Shown here piece after piece: positions 8,199 to 16,788 of a stretch of DNA of 18,931 bases (positions are counted from its first letter, which is position 1; every line of letters starts with the position of its first letter). The DNA comes from Planctomicrobium sp. (GTDB taxonomy: Bacteria > Planctomycetota > Planctomycetia > Planctomycetales > Planctomycetaceae), in the NCBI GenBank assembly GCA_029259835.1, contig JAJDEL010000016.1, forward strand, positions 1 to 18,931, given 5' to 3'. A model generated the notes under the pieces. It had not been told where the DNA came from, searched no databases, and worked only from the letters and a program-made list of their open reading frames with translations. A program made the position numbers and the translations under genes.

Positions 8199-8213
8199 GA
8201 CTGTCCGACAATC
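8199..8213. promoter_or_regulatory. Candidate BlaI-type operator dyad
   Basis: GACTGT (8199-8204) and ACAATC (8208-8213) form a dyad with one mismatch around CCG. The stretch TTACGACTGT (8195-8204) differs by one base from the TTACAACTGT half of staphylococcal bla operators. It lies about 50 bases before the BlaI-type gene, where an autoregulatory operator would be expected. A TTGGAC at 8155-8160 and TAATAT at 8183-8188 lie upstream, but their 22-base spacing is too long for a standard promoter. Confidence 0.35.
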
Positions 8214-8261
8214 TTCAAGCATCGAAATTCCGCCAAGACTGCTTGAAATGAAAGCTGAAAC

Positions 8262-8654
8262 ATGAGCCAACGCCCTGCACTCTCAAAGGCTGAGTTGGAA
8301 ATCGCCAGAATTGTCTGGGACTTACAGAAAGCCACTGTTCGACAAGCTCTGGAAGCTCTCCCTGACAGTCGCGACATCGACTATAAAACTGTCCAGACGT
8401 TTTTGCGTCGGCTTGAAGCGAAAGGCTACCTGACTTCGAAGAGGAACGGTCGCAGCCTTGTTTATACGGCAAAAATTCGTCCGAACCAGGTGATTCGAGA
8501 GACCGTGAATGACTTCGTCGGACGTCTGTTCGATGGCGAAGCGCTTCCACTTGTGGAACATTTGATTCGGGAACAAGGCTTGGGGAGCGACGATCTCGAT
8601 CAGTTGAAAAGTATGTTGACTGAACTTGAAAAAGATCAAGCCACTGAAAAGTAA
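8262..8654 (+). CDS. BlaI/MecI/CopY-family transcriptional repressor
   Basis: This 130-residue winged-helix repressor belongs to the BlaI/MecI family. The DNA-binding domain covers about 5-72: SKAELEIARIVWD (8-20), the recognition region DIDYKTVQTFLRRLEAKGYL (38-57) and a wing RNGRSLVYTA (61-70). The remainder (about 73-128) is a helical dimerisation region, FVGRLFDGEALPLVEHLI onward. In characterised systems the dimer represses its own operon until a BlaR1-type protease signal leads to its cleavage or release. The start is ATG at 8262; the Shine-Dalgarno is weak, and a five-codon frame ATG AAA GCT GAA ACA TGA overlaps the start. It is followed 26 bases later by its M56 partner. The C-terminus ends inside a 15-bp tandem repeat. 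Confidence 0.93.
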   Translation: MSQRPALSKAELEIARIVWDLQKATVRQALEALPDSRDIDYKTVQTFLRRLEAKGYLTSKRNGRSLVYTAKIRPNQVIRETVNDFVGRLFDGEALPLVEHLIREQGLGSDDLDQLKSMLTELEKDQATEK

Positions 8655-8676
8655 GCCACTGAAAAGTAAGCCACTG
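8638..8676 (+). repeat. 15-bp tandem repeat at the repressor/protease junction
   Basis: The unit AAGCCACTGAAAAGT occurs at 8638-8652 and 8653-8667, with a partial third copy at 8668-8676. The period is five codons, so the repressor stop TAA (8652-8654) recurs in frame at 8667-8669. The repeat fills almost the whole gap before the M56 start at 8681. Confidence 0.95.
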
Positions 8677-8680
8677 GGAA

Positions 8681-10738
8681 ATGAACGAGTTGCTGGCGAC
8701 ATTTTTCTGGAAACAATTCTGGCAGATCACACTGTTGATCCCGGTCGTCGTGCTATTCGTTCGCTACGTGCTTCCCAGAAAACCGCATCTTGGCTACGGC
8801 ATCTTGCTTCTGGTTTTGGTCAAAACAATCTTTCCACCAGTATGGGACTCACCGACTGGAGTCGTTTGGGAAGTGATTCCATATTTCAGTGATTCCAATC
8901 CACAGAATCCAACGTCTTCTGCAAAGACAGTCACCCCTTCGACACAGGTGGAGTCAACACGGACGGTTGCAGAATCCTCATTGCTACATGAATCTGAGAT
9001 TGCCGCAACCTCTTCCTCGAATCTCCAGTTTGAAAATCAACAAACAACAACAGCGCAAACGATAGAAGTTCTCTTGAGTCAACTTCTGTTCGGAGGCTGG
9101 TTAGTCGGAGCACTTTGCTTGTTCGGTTACATTGTGGGTAAGCGCGCACAACTTCTGCGCTTCCACCGAGACATGCAGGTTGAAACTTCTGACAAACTCC
9201 TTGAACTTGTGGAGAAAGTCTCTGTCGAATTAGGGCTTCTTCAGATTCCTAAAGTGCTGGTCACGCTGCATCCAACTGTTCCGTTTGCGAGTGGATTTTT
9301 TCGTAAAATTGTCGTCCTGCCGGACCATCTTGTTAAGCAGACAGACGTTGATGAACTGAAACTGATCTTGGCTCACGAGATGACGCATCTGCGGCGCGGG
9401 GACACACTTGTAGGTCTTCTACAGCTCATGGTGCAGGTTGTCTGGTGGTTTCATCCTCTAGTGCATTGGCTCAATGTTGAAGTCCGCAGACTTCGGGAAG
9501 AATGTTGCGATACGGATGTTGTCGCGCAACTTAATTGCCAACCCGCGAACTATGCTCGTTGCTTGCTGAACATGCTGGAACTGCATCAGAAGCTGCGCCC
9601 CTCGACGGGGCTTGTCAGCCTCAGCCCGTTCGAAGTCACAGCAAAACGTATGCAAAACATCATGCGGTACCCTCAGCAACGTCGAAACCGGTTGAGAACG
9701 GTTGCTCATTCGGTCGGGATGGTTTGCTTCGCATTGGCAATCCTGCCAGCGACTGCGAGCTCTTCCGTGACGCCGAAAGTCATTGTCGGCGAACTCAATC
9801 CTACAGCAGCAATTCAAGAAATCCCCAAACAACGACCACCTAAAACTTCACCTCCTCAGATCAAGAAAGTTCCTCCCACAAACCGAATAAATTCAAGAGA
9901 AGAGTCCGTTCCAGAAGAGAAAAAAACGTCTCTGGAGTCGACTTTGCCAGCCCTATCAACTCCGCTCAAATACACTTGGATTCGTGGCGATCAGCATACT
10001 TATGAAGTCACCATCGAAGCGAAGTACCCGACAAAAATTCGAACAGACCATGGGACACCAACGTTCCGAGTCGACGAATATGTGGCAGGCCTGCCTGCCC
10101 TTTCAATGAAGAATTCAAAATTCAGTAAGCAATTGATTCCTAGAGAAGGCATCGAATTGCCAACTCTGCCCGGCGCGGACGATGACTCTTTTGACGACTC
10201 ACTGTTTCCGTACGGTCCGGAGCGAGTGTTTGGGCCATCTTATTCTCCTCGACCTGAGAGGAACCTCCCGAAGACCATTTCAGGTTCTAATGGCCATGTG
10301 AACCCATCGACCGGGCAACTTCCGTATCTACTCGGAAGCCTTAACGACTGGGTCTTCCCAAGCCTTTCGCAAAATGGCGACAGATCATGGCAGGAAGACT
10401 TCACGCGCGACTTCAACCTCACGCCAGACGACTACGCGAGTCTCAATCCGTTTAGCACTCCACCTAAAGAGAGAATGCGAGCGAATGTGCAAATCAAAAA
10501 TTCGGTCCAAAGTGTTACTCAAGATCGTGTCACGATTTTGCGTAATTGGACTCTGAGAACAGAGCAAGAAGCAAACGGCGAACCGCGCCGTGAGATAACC
10601 CTCAGCGGCGAATTGCACCTCGACACGAAAAGTTCGTTCCCTATTTCAACCCACTACACCGGACGCCTCGTCGAGCGCGAGCGAAATCGCGAGTATCGTA
10701 TTCCTCTAAAAATTGAAATTCGGCGGGTTGGTAACTGA
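8681..10738 (+). CDS. M56 (BlaR1/MecR1-like) membrane metalloprotease with unknown C-terminal region
   Basis: This 685-residue membrane protein combines a BlaR1-type protease with a long exported region. Hydrophobic segments lie at about 14-30, 38-52, 133-152 and 342-360, as in the four-helix BlaR1 layout. The gluzincin motif HEMTH (H232, E233, H236) sits in LILAHEMTHLRRGD, with the downstream acidic ligand region REECCD (272-277). WWFHPLVHWL (255-264) is family-typical. After helix four comes a Pro/Lys-rich linker (about 380-420) and about 255 residues not resembling the penicillin-binding domain of BlaR1: no SxxK, SxN or KTG set is visible in a suitable arrangement. The predicted role is to sense an unknown envelope signal and relieve the neighbouring repressor. 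The ATG at 8681 begins just before the first helix; GGGAA abuts it, giving a poor ribosome site and suggesting coupling to the repressor gene. Confidence 0.9.
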   Translation: MNELLATFFWKQFWQITLLIPVVVLFVRYVLPRKPHLGYGILLLVLVKTIFPPVWDSPTGVVWEVIPYFSDSNPQNPTSSAKTVTPSTQVESTRTVAESSLLHESEIAATSSSNLQFENQQTTTAQTIEVLLSQLLFGGWLVGALCLFGYIVGKRAQLLRFHRDMQVETSDKLLELVEKVSVELGLLQIPKVLVTLHPTVPFASGFFRKIVVLPDHLVKQTDVDELKLILAHEMTHLRRGDTLVGLLQLMVQVVWWFHPLVHWLNVEVRRLREECCDTDVVAQLNCQPANYARCLLNMLELHQKLRPSTGLVSLSPFEVTAKRMQNIMRYPQQRRNRLRTVAHSVGMVCFALAILPATASSSVTPKVIVGELNPTAAIQEIPKQRPPKTSPPQIKKVPPTNRINSREESVPEEKKTSLESTLPALSTPLKYTWIRGDQHTYEVTIEAKYPTKIRTDHGTPTFRVDEYVAGLPALSMKNSKFSKQLIPREGIELPTLPGADDDSFDDSLFPYGPERVFGPSYSPRPERNLPKTISGSNGHVNPSTGQLPYLLGSLNDWVFPSLSQNGDRSWQEDFTRDFNLTPDDYASLNPFSTPPKERMRANVQIKNSVQSVTQDRVTILRNWTLRTEQEANGEPRREITLSGELHLDTKSSFPISTHYTGRLVERERNREYRIPLKIEIRRVGN

Positions 10739-10769
10739 TCACGACCAACGAAAACTCGTCGTTCGTGAT
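10738..10769. terminator. Hairpin between convergent M56 and dapL genes
   Basis: Arms 10738-10751 and 10756-10769 pair at 12 of 14 positions around an AAAC loop, with ATCACGA/TCGTGAT perfect at the base. The hairpin starts at the last base of the M56 stop codon and ends two bases before the dapL stop. No strong T run follows on either strand, so termination by it is plausible but unproven. Confidence 0.5.
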
Positions 10770-10771
10770 GT

Positions 10772-12004
10772 TTACCCAATCAATTTCTTCAACCGTGTCA
10801 CCGCTTCTTCAACATTTGCTCGGCTATTAAAGGCGCTCAGGCGGAAGTAGCCTTCGCCGCTGGCTCCGAAGCCGGAGCCGGGTGTGCCGACGAGGTGGGC
10901 TTTGTCCAAAAGATGGTCGAAGAACTCCCAGCTTTTCATTCCCTCTGGTGTCTTTAACCAGATATACGGAGCATTCACACCGCCGTATGTATCGATTCCA
11001 ACTGATTGCAGGCCTTCGTTGAGAATGCGGGCGTTGGTCAAGTAGAAATCGATCAACGCTCCGATTTGCTGCTTGCCAGCTTCGCTGTATGCAGCTTCGG
11101 CACCGCGCTGAATGATGTAGGATACGCCATTGAATTTCGTGCTCTGTCGGCGGTTCCATAGTGAGTGAATGTCCGTTTCGCTGCCATCGGCGGTCTTCCC
11201 TTTCAGGCTTTTCGGAACAACAGTAAAGGCACAACGTGTCCCGGTGAAGCCTGAGTTCTTGCTGAAGCTTCGGAACTCAATCGCACAGTCTCTTGCGCCA
11301 TCGATTTCATAAATCGAATGCGGAATTTCTTCGTCTGTGATGAAGGCTTCGTAAGCAGCATCAAAAAGAATCAGTGAGCCGTTTTCGAGAGCGTAATCGA
11401 CCCACTTTTTGAGAGTCTCTTTCGTCGCGACCGAACCGGTTGGGTTGTTCGGGTAGCAGAGATAGATCATATCGACCGGCTGCTCCGGGACGTTCGGAGT
11501 GAAGTCGTTTTCAACAGTACAAGGAAGATACGTGAGACCGGCGTACCGACCATCTTCGTCGGCTTCGCCTGTCCGACCTGCCATGACATTGGTGTCGACA
11601 TAGACCGGATAGACCGGGTCTTGCACAGCGACGGTGTTATTCGGTCCGAAGATATCCAGAATGTTGCCGGTGTCACACTTTGATCCATCGGAGATGAAAA
11701 TCTCATCGGCAGAAACATCGCAGCCGCGCGACTGATAGTCGTTTTCGGCAATCGCATTTCGCAGGAAATCGTATCCCTGTTCCGGACCGTAACCACGGAA
11801 ACTCTGGTTCGCTCCCATTTCATCAACGGCGCTGTGAAGAGCTTCGCGGATTGCTCCGGGCAGCGGTTCCGTCACATCTCCAATGCCAAGCTTGATGACA
11901 TTCGCCTCGGCGTGTGCATCGCAAAACGCGTTGACGCGCCGCCCAATCTCAGGGAAGAGGTAACCAGCTTTGAGTTTCAGAAAATTGTCGTTGATCGTTG
12001 CCAT
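10772..12004 (-). CDS. dapL: LL-diaminopimelate aminotransferase
   Basis: DapL converts tetrahydrodipicolinate straight to LL-diaminopimelate using glutamate as amino donor, bypassing the acylated DapD/C/E steps. The product feeds peptidoglycan cross-links and lysine. The 410-residue length is exactly right for this fold-type I aminotransferase. Family features seen are [11 protein letters not shown] (17-27), [13 protein letters not shown] (37-49), the DapL-typical [12 protein letters not shown] (71-82), FISDGSKCD (103-111), NNPTG (186-190), the pyridoxal-phosphate lysine K249 in [12 protein letters not shown], and substrate-carboxylate R388 in YFRLSAF. The start is ATG at 12004, with an A-rich leader and no clear Shine-Dalgarno. 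The gene follows metG by 63 bases on the same strand and may be co-transcribed with it. Confidence 0.97.
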   Translation of the reverse strand: MATINDNFLKLKAGYLFPEIGRRVNAFCDAHAEANVIKLGIGDVTEPLPGAIREALHSAVDEMGANQSFRGYGPEQGYDFLRNAIAENDYQSRGCDVSADEIFISDGSKCDTGNILDIFGPNNTVAVQDPVYPVYVDTNVMAGRTGEADEDGRYAGLTYLPCTVENDFTPNVPEQPVDMIYLCYPNNPTGSVATKETLKKWVDYALENGSLILFDAAYEAFITDEEIPHSIYEIDGARDCAIEFRSFSKNSGFTGTRCAFTVVPKSLKGKTADGSETDIHSLWNRRQSTKFNGVSYIIQRGAEAAYSEAGKQQIGALIDFYLTNARILNEGLQSVGIDTYGGVNAPYIWLKTPEGMKSWEFFDHLLDKAHLVGTPGSGFGASGEGYFRLSAFNSRANVEEAVTRLKKLIG

Positions 12005-12067
12005 GGTTTCGTTTTTATTATTCTAAATTTATTTGGTATGGGTGTTCTCTGAAGCCTCTCGGCTGGC

Positions 12068-14107
12068 TCAATGTACGCGCATTCCGGGTTTGGCTCCGTC
12101 GTCAGGGTCGAGGAGGTAAATGTCTTTGCCGCCGGGTCCGCAGGCAAGAACCATGCCTTCACTGAGACCGAATCGCATTTTGCGAGGTTTCAAGTTCGCA
12201 CAGCAGACGACCAACCGTCCGACGAGTTCTTCGGGATCGTAAACGCTTTTGATTCCAGCGAAGACGTTGCGGGTTTCCTCGCCACCGAGTGAGAGTTTCA
12301 GTTGCAGCAGCTTGTCCGCACCTTCGACATGCCCAGCTTCAACGATGCGAGCGACTCGCATGTCGACTTTCATGAAGTCTTCAATCGTGCAGTGCTCTTC
12401 GGTCATCGGCTCTTTTTCGAGAGCTTCGGGACCATCGCTGAAGTTGGTTGCAGGTGTTTCAGGAATGGAATTCTCTTTAGATTCTTCGACCATTTTTTTG
12501 ACTTTCTTTTCGTCGACGCGTTTCATCATGTGCTGGAATTTACCGATCGTTGCGCCGAGTAAAGGCGTTTGTGCGTCGTTCCAGCTTTTGATTTGAGAAT
12601 TGAGTAGTTCTTCTGTTTGTTGTTTGAGATTCGGTAACACTGGGGCGAGGTAGATCACGACCTGTCGGAATAAATTAAGACCGACCGTGCAAATTTCCCG
12701 CAGTTCCTCCGCTCGCGCTTCATCCTTACGAACGACCCAGGGTTCTTTGTTTTCAATGTATTGATTCGCTCGATCTGCAAGGACCATGATTTCTCGTATT
12801 GCAGTGCTGTAGTCGCATTTCTCGAAGAGTTCCGCGATTCGATCACCAACGTCTGCTGCCTGTTGGAAGAGGCCACCGTCATCTGGATACTCTGCAGACA
12901 GTTCCTTCCCAGCAACAAACTTCCCGCAACGACTCGCAATGTTGACCACTTTGCCAACGAGGTCGCTGTCGACTTTCAATTTGAACTCTTCAAAGTTCAG
13001 GTCGATATCGTCAACTTTCGAACTCAGTTTCGATGCGAAGAAGTACCGGAGGTGTGATGAATCGAGATGTTCCGCATACTTTGCCGCATTGATGAATGTC
13101 CCTTTCGATTTGGACATTTTTTCACCATCGACCGTCAGGAATCCGTGGATGTGGACTTTCTCTGGGAGGTTCAGACCTGCCGACTCGAGCATCGCAGGCC
13201 AGAACAGCGTGTGAAAGTAGGTAATGTCTTTGCCGATGAAGTGATGGATTTCGGTTTCGTCACTCCGCCACCAGTCATCGAGTTTTTCACCGTTGGCATC
13301 ACACCATTGTTGCGTGCTGGCGATGTAGCCAATCGGAGCGTCAAACCAAACGTACCAATAGTTGCCTGGTGAGTCAGGAATTTCGAAACCAAAATAAGGA
13401 GCTGGGCGTGAGATATCCCAGTCACGAAGTTCATCCCCCAGAAAATGACCTTTCAAGTAGTTCGCGATTTCGGGTTGCAGATGATCACCTGACTGTTTCC
13501 ATTCATTCAGAAAGTCGTGGCACTGTTCGAGTTCAATAAAAAGATGCAGTGCCGTGCGAAGTTCAGGAGTCGCTCCGCTCAGCGTACTCTTCGGATCAAT
13601 CAATTCCGCCGGACTGTAAGTTGCCACGCACTTGTCGCAATTGTCCCCGTACTGATCTGTTGCCCCGCACTTCGGGCATGTCCCTTTCACAAAACGATCC
13701 GCAAGAAACGTTCCAGCTTCAGGATCGAACAGCTGCTCGACCTCTTTCTCTTTCACCAAACTAGCATCGCGGATCGATTGCCAGATTTGGTGGCATTGCT
13801 CACGATTCTCGTCGCTGTTCGTCGAACCAAAGTTATCGAATTCGATGTCGAATTTTGAGAAGTCGCGGATGTGGGCCTCTTGAACGTCCGCGATGAGTTC
13901 TTCTTCGCTACGTCCTTCCTGTCGGGCACGGATCATTATTGCGGTGCCGTGAGTATCATCCGCACAGAAATAGCGACAATTGTGACCTCGGAGTTTCTGA
14001 AACCGAACCCAAATGTCGGTCTGGATGTACTCGACCAAGTGCCCGATATGGATATCTCCATTGGCATACGGTAAGGCGGCAGTGACGAGAATTCGACGTT
14101 TTGACAT
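12068..14107 (-). CDS. metG: Methionyl-tRNA synthetase
   Basis: MetG charges tRNA-Met with methionine using ATP. This is the long form, about 679 residues, with a C-terminal tRNA-binding domain. Counting from the TTG three bases upstream, the catalytic motifs are [11 protein letters not shown] (14-24) and KMSKSKGT (331-338). The connective domain carries one zinc knuckle of four cysteines, CPKCG...CDKC (145, 148, 158, 161). An anticodon-binding helical domain covers about 385-530, a charged linker with EEKK/EESKE runs to about 570, and an EMAP-II/Arc1p-like OB domain covers about 576-680 ([23 protein letters not shown] onward), which normally drives dimerisation. I place the start at the ATG at 14107 rather than the adjacent TTG at 14110. 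No strong Shine-Dalgarno is visible. It is divergent from waaA and upstream of dapL. Confidence 0.97.
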   Translation of the reverse strand: MSKRRILVTAALPYANGDIHIGHLVEYIQTDIWVRFQKLRGHNCRYFCADDTHGTAIMIRARQEGRSEEELIADVQEAHIRDFSKFDIEFDNFGSTNSDENREQCHQIWQSIRDASLVKEKEVEQLFDPEAGTFLADRFVKGTCPKCGATDQYGDNCDKCVATYSPAELIDPKSTLSGATPELRTALHLFIELEQCHDFLNEWKQSGDHLQPEIANYLKGHFLGDELRDWDISRPAPYFGFEIPDSPGNYWYVWFDAPIGYIASTQQWCDANGEKLDDWWRSDETEIHHFIGKDITYFHTLFWPAMLESAGLNLPEKVHIHGFLTVDGEKMSKSKGTFINAAKYAEHLDSSHLRYFFASKLSSKVDDIDLNFEEFKLKVDSDLVGKVVNIASRCGKFVAGKELSAEYPDDGGLFQQAADVGDRIAELFEKCDYSTAIREIMVLADRANQYIENKEPWVVRKDEARAEELREICTVGLNLFRQVVIYLAPVLPNLKQQTEELLNSQIKSWNDAQTPLLGATIGKFQHMMKRVDEKKVKKMVEESKENSIPETPATNFSDGPEALEKEPMTEEHCTIEDFMKVDMRVARIVEAGHVEGADKLLQLKLSLGGEETRNVFAGIKSVYDPEELVGRLVVCCANLKPRKMRFGLSEGMVLACGPGGKDIYLLDPDDGAKPGMRVH

Positions 14108-14265
14108 CAATTAATATTGGTTGAGGTGTTTCGCCCGTGGATGATTGCTCTTCACGGACATTTATAGGCTCTCAAGTCATGCAGTTTAGAAAGGGAAGGG
14201 ATGAGCCGCGAGTAGTGGATCGTCAGAATGTTTAGATCAGTGAAATTTTGCGATCAAGGTCGCTC

Positions 14266-14312
14266 TCTGCGGAAATTTGCATTATCTGCAGAGCAAATCA
14301 TGGATCCGCAGA
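14266..14312. repeat. Nested inverted repeat in the metG-waaA spacer
   Basis: Outer arms TCTGCGGA (14266-14273) and TCCGCAGA (14305-14312) are exact reverse complements. Inside them ATTTGC (14275-14280) pairs with GCAAAT (14293-14298), and the loop holds the self-complementary TCTGCAGA (14285-14292). The result is a nested, largely symmetric structure of about 47 bases. Confidence 0.8.
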
Positions 14313-14313
14313 T

Positions 14314-14341
14314 TTCGCAGAGTGTTTGTTGCTCTGCCGAA
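14314..14341. repeat. Second hairpin, directly after the nested repeat
   Basis: TTCGCAGAG (from 14314) pairs with CTCTGCCGAA (14332-14341) with one bulged base, around the loop TGTTTGTTG. It reuses the GCAGAG/CTCTGC core of the preceding inverted repeat. No T run follows it, so it does not look like a terminator. Confidence 0.7.
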
Positions 14342-14492
14342 CTATAGACACATGCGAGGATTTTGTGGTTCGGATGATGGATCAGTCAAGTTGCATTTAA
14401 ACTCTAGTCGATCAGCAATTGCTCTAGGTTGATTCTTTGACTTTCATCTATAGTAACTGCGAGATTTCGGTGTTATTGATTCGATTTATTAT

Positions 14493-15839
14493 GTGAGAAT
14501 TCTTCGCCTGCCAGGGACGGTTGTGCTCGGTTATCTGCTCAATTTGTTCTATTGTCTGTTGATTGCAGTGGTCAGTCCACTTCTACTTTTCAAAGGATGG
14601 AAGCATGGAAAGTACCGCGACGGCTGGAACCAAAAGTTGTGGGGTCAGTTGCCAACGCCGACTTCCAATTTAGGCAAGAGAGTCTGGATTCATGCGGTGA
14701 GCGTCGGTGAAATTTTACAGTTGCAGCAAATTATTCGTGAACTCCGACTCAAAGAGCCATCACTTGATTTGCTTGTGACAACGACGACGCAAACCGGTTT
14801 CAAAGTTGCGAGCGAAAAACTGACAGACTGTCAGGTTGCTTACTTTCCACTCGATTTCACCTGGTCTGTGCGCGAGGCGATCAGGCGTGTTCAACCGGAT
14901 TTGATCGTTTTGATTGAACTTGAATTGTGGCCGAACTTTTTAAGAGAAGCAGCGGCGCGGCAAGTCCCAGTTGCTCTCATCAATGGTCGGTTGAGTGAAA
15001 GAAGCTTCAACGGTTATCGAAAACTCCAACCGCTCTTTTCTGGATTGCTCAACCAGATCACAAAAATTGCCGTTCAGTCAGAAGAGTACAAACAGCGTTT
15101 TTTGAAGCTTGGTGTCGATGCGGAACGAATCGAAGTGACAGGCTCGATTAAATTCGATGGCGTCGAAACGAACCGTGATCGTGAAGAAGTTCAAAGCCTG
15201 CGGGCATTTTTTGAATTGAAACCGGCAGACGTTGTCTTCATCGCCGGCAGTACACAGCAGCCTGAAGAGAAGACGGTGCTAGAAACTTTCGAGAAGGTTC
15301 GTCAAGAACTTCCGAATGCTCGGCTGATTATTGTTCCACGACATCCAGAGCGCGGGGATGCAATCGCCCGACTGATTGAAGAATCTGGTTACGGAATAAT
15401 TCGTCGATCAAGCGGAATCCGTTCAACGAGTCAGTATTCACCTGTCGGGTTGTTAGATACAGTGGGTGAACTTGGCGATTGTTGGGCGCTGGCGGATGTT
15501 GCCTTCGTCGGTGGAAGTTTCGGAGATCGTGGCGGGCAAAATATGCTTGAGCCTGCGGCATATGGAGCTGCGGTTTGTTTCGGTCCGAACACGAGAAACT
15601 TCAAACACATTGTTGAGCTACTACATGCCCATCGTGCGGCTCAAACAGTTCGCAATCAAGCGGAGTTGGAAGAGTTTGTCTCAGAGATGATGGCCCAGTC
15701 GGATGTTGCAAAAGCGATGGGAAAACGCGCACAAGAACTCGTCTTGCAACAACAGGGTGCAACCCAACTCAGTGTGAACTTGCTCCTGGACATTCTTGAG
15801 ACCAGTGACAAAAAAACAAGCTACTCAAAAGCGGCGTGA
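14493..15839 (+). CDS. waaA: 3-deoxy-D-manno-octulosonic acid transferase
   Basis: WaaA (KdtA) adds Kdo from CMP-Kdo to the lipid A precursor at the inner face of the cytoplasmic membrane. This 448-residue, GT30-type protein has an N-terminal membrane-anchoring helix (about 10-33), then WIHAVSVGE (65-73) with E73 at the position of the catalytic base. It also has TTTTQTG (96-102), ELELWPN (142-148), INGRLSERS (163-171), TGSIKFD (216-222), PRHPER (282-287) and the CMP-binding GGSFGDRGGQNMLEPAAYG (340-358). The start is GTG at 14493, itself overlapping an ATG at 14491 that meets a stop at once; no Shine-Dalgarno is visible, and a GTG at 14523 is a less likely alternative. It ends 13 bases from the convergent FHA gene. 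Its presence implies a lipid A-type outer membrane. Confidence 0.95.
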   Translation: MRILRLPGTVVLGYLLNLFYCLLIAVVSPLLLFKGWKHGKYRDGWNQKLWGQLPTPTSNLGKRVWIHAVSVGEILQLQQIIRELRLKEPSLDLLVTTTTQTGFKVASEKLTDCQVAYFPLDFTWSVREAIRRVQPDLIVLIELELWPNFLREAAARQVPVALINGRLSERSFNGYRKLQPLFSGLLNQITKIAVQSEEYKQRFLKLGVDAERIEVTGSIKFDGVETNRDREEVQSLRAFFELKPADVVFIAGSTQQPEEKTVLETFEKVRQELPNARLIIVPRHPERGDAIARLIEESGYGIIRRSSGIRSTSQYSPVGLLDTVGELGDCWALADVAFVGGSFGDRGGQNMLEPAAYGAAVCFGPNTRNFKHIVELLHAHRAAQTVRNQAELEEFVSEMMAQSDVAKAMGKRAQELVLQQQGATQLSVNLLLDILETSDKKTSYSKAA

Positions 15840-15852
15840 TCGATCTACAGGT

Positions 15853-16788
15853 TCAACTCGTGCCTTTGGGGCGACGCTGGAGGTACTGCTGAATCGCATC
15901 TGCGGCTGCGCTGGGGGCTTCTTCTTTTGCTTTTTGCTCAGCAGTCTGTTCGCCACCTTCACTGGGGGGCGGTGTCGCAGGCTTCGGCTCCGGTGCTTTC
16001 GCACCAGTCTCAGTAGGATCGGGAAGTCGCACGGCGGGCTCTTCAATTTTCTGAGGTGCTTCCGCTTCTGGCGCAATGGCTTCTTGCCCTGGCATTGGTG
16101 GCTGCATCCCTGGCGGGTAACCCATTTGTTGTTGTGGATAACCCATCGGTTGCTGGGGAGGGTATCCTGGATAACCGTAAGGCATCATCCCCTGCGGGTA
16201 ACCCATTTGTGGCGGATACCCGACTGGCATTTGAGGAGGCATCCCACCCGCAGGTGGGAAATACTGGGTGTCTCCGGTTTGCGGAAATTCCTGAGTCGGT
16301 GGAGTTCCTGCTGGGGGAATTGTTGGGATCTCCATCATCGTGTCAGATGTGGAAGGTTCACTCACGGTTTCATCAGCGCTGACAACGTCGGTCGTCTCAC
16401 TGGGATCGTCTTCACCCTCAGGGCTACTCGCAGAGATGATTTCTGTCGGCAGATCATTGGCTAAGTTTGTTCGAGTTTCATCCGTAATTGGATCGCCGAT
16501 GATGACTTGAAATTCAAGCTTTCCAATCGAAACAGAATCACCCGCGTTAAGAACAACCGCGCCACGGATTTTTTCGCCATTGACGAACGAACCGTTTGTG
16601 CTTCCCAAGTCTCTCAATCGAAGTCCATATTCATCCAACGTGAAGACACAGTGATGCCGACTCACGAGGTCACTGTTCGGACGAAGGTGACAATCTTCCT
16701 CGCGACCGATCAGAAATTTTCCGGACGGTAAAGGGATTGCACTCCCTGTCTGTTTTCCAGACAAGACTCGAAGTTCCGCTTGCAGCAT
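15853..16788 (-). CDS. FHA-domain protein with Pro/Gly/Tyr/Gln-rich tail
   Basis: This 311-residue protein has an N-terminal forkhead-associated domain (about 1-98), which binds phosphothreonine peptides. The conserved residues are all present: G28-R29 in FLIGRE, S43-R44-H45-H46 and the STNGSFVNG loop (63-71) with N65-G66. The rest is probably disordered: an acidic Ser/Thr/Glu stretch (about 100-155), a Pro/Gly/Tyr/Gln/Met-rich block with repeated MGYP and YPPQ units (about 178-234), then a Pro/Ala/Glu tail ending in a basic QQYLQRRPKGTS. No membrane segment or signal is seen, so it is likely cytoplasmic. FHA proteins often serve Ser/Thr kinase signalling or secretion systems; no kinase lies in the window. 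It is convergent with waaA. The start is ATG at 16788, with a weak ribosome site. Confidence 0.92.
   Translation of the reverse strand: MLQAELRVLSGKQTGSAIPLPSGKFLIGREEDCHLRPNSDLVSRHHCVFTLDEYGLRLRDLGSTNGSFVNGEKIRGAVVLNAGDSVSIGKLEFQVIIGDPITDETRTNLANDLPTEIISASSPEGEDDPSETTDVVSADETVSEPSTSDTMMEIPTIPPAGTPPTQEFPQTGDTQYFPPAGGMPPQMPVGYPPQMGYPQGMMPYGYPGYPPQQPMGYPQQQMGYPPGMQPPMPGQEAIAPEAEAPQKIEEPAVRLPDPTETGAKAPEPKPATPPPSEGGEQTAEQKAKEEAPSAAADAIQQYLQRRPKGTS

Larger units (their letters stand above)
14111..14492. other. Divergent spacer between metG and waaA
   Basis: No coding frame in these 382 bases looks like a protein. The stretch must hold both promoters. A TATAGT at 14449-14454 could be a -10 for waaA, but no well-spaced -35 accompanies it; TTGACT at 14437-14442 is only six bases away. 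The central part is rich in inverted repeats, listed separately. Confidence 0.7.

Noticed and set aside
15796..16464. 222-codon open frame on the plus strand opposite the FHA gene
   Set aside because: Its Trp/Arg/His-rich product is the antisense of the repetitive FHA tail; the FHA domain on the minus strand is unmistakable.
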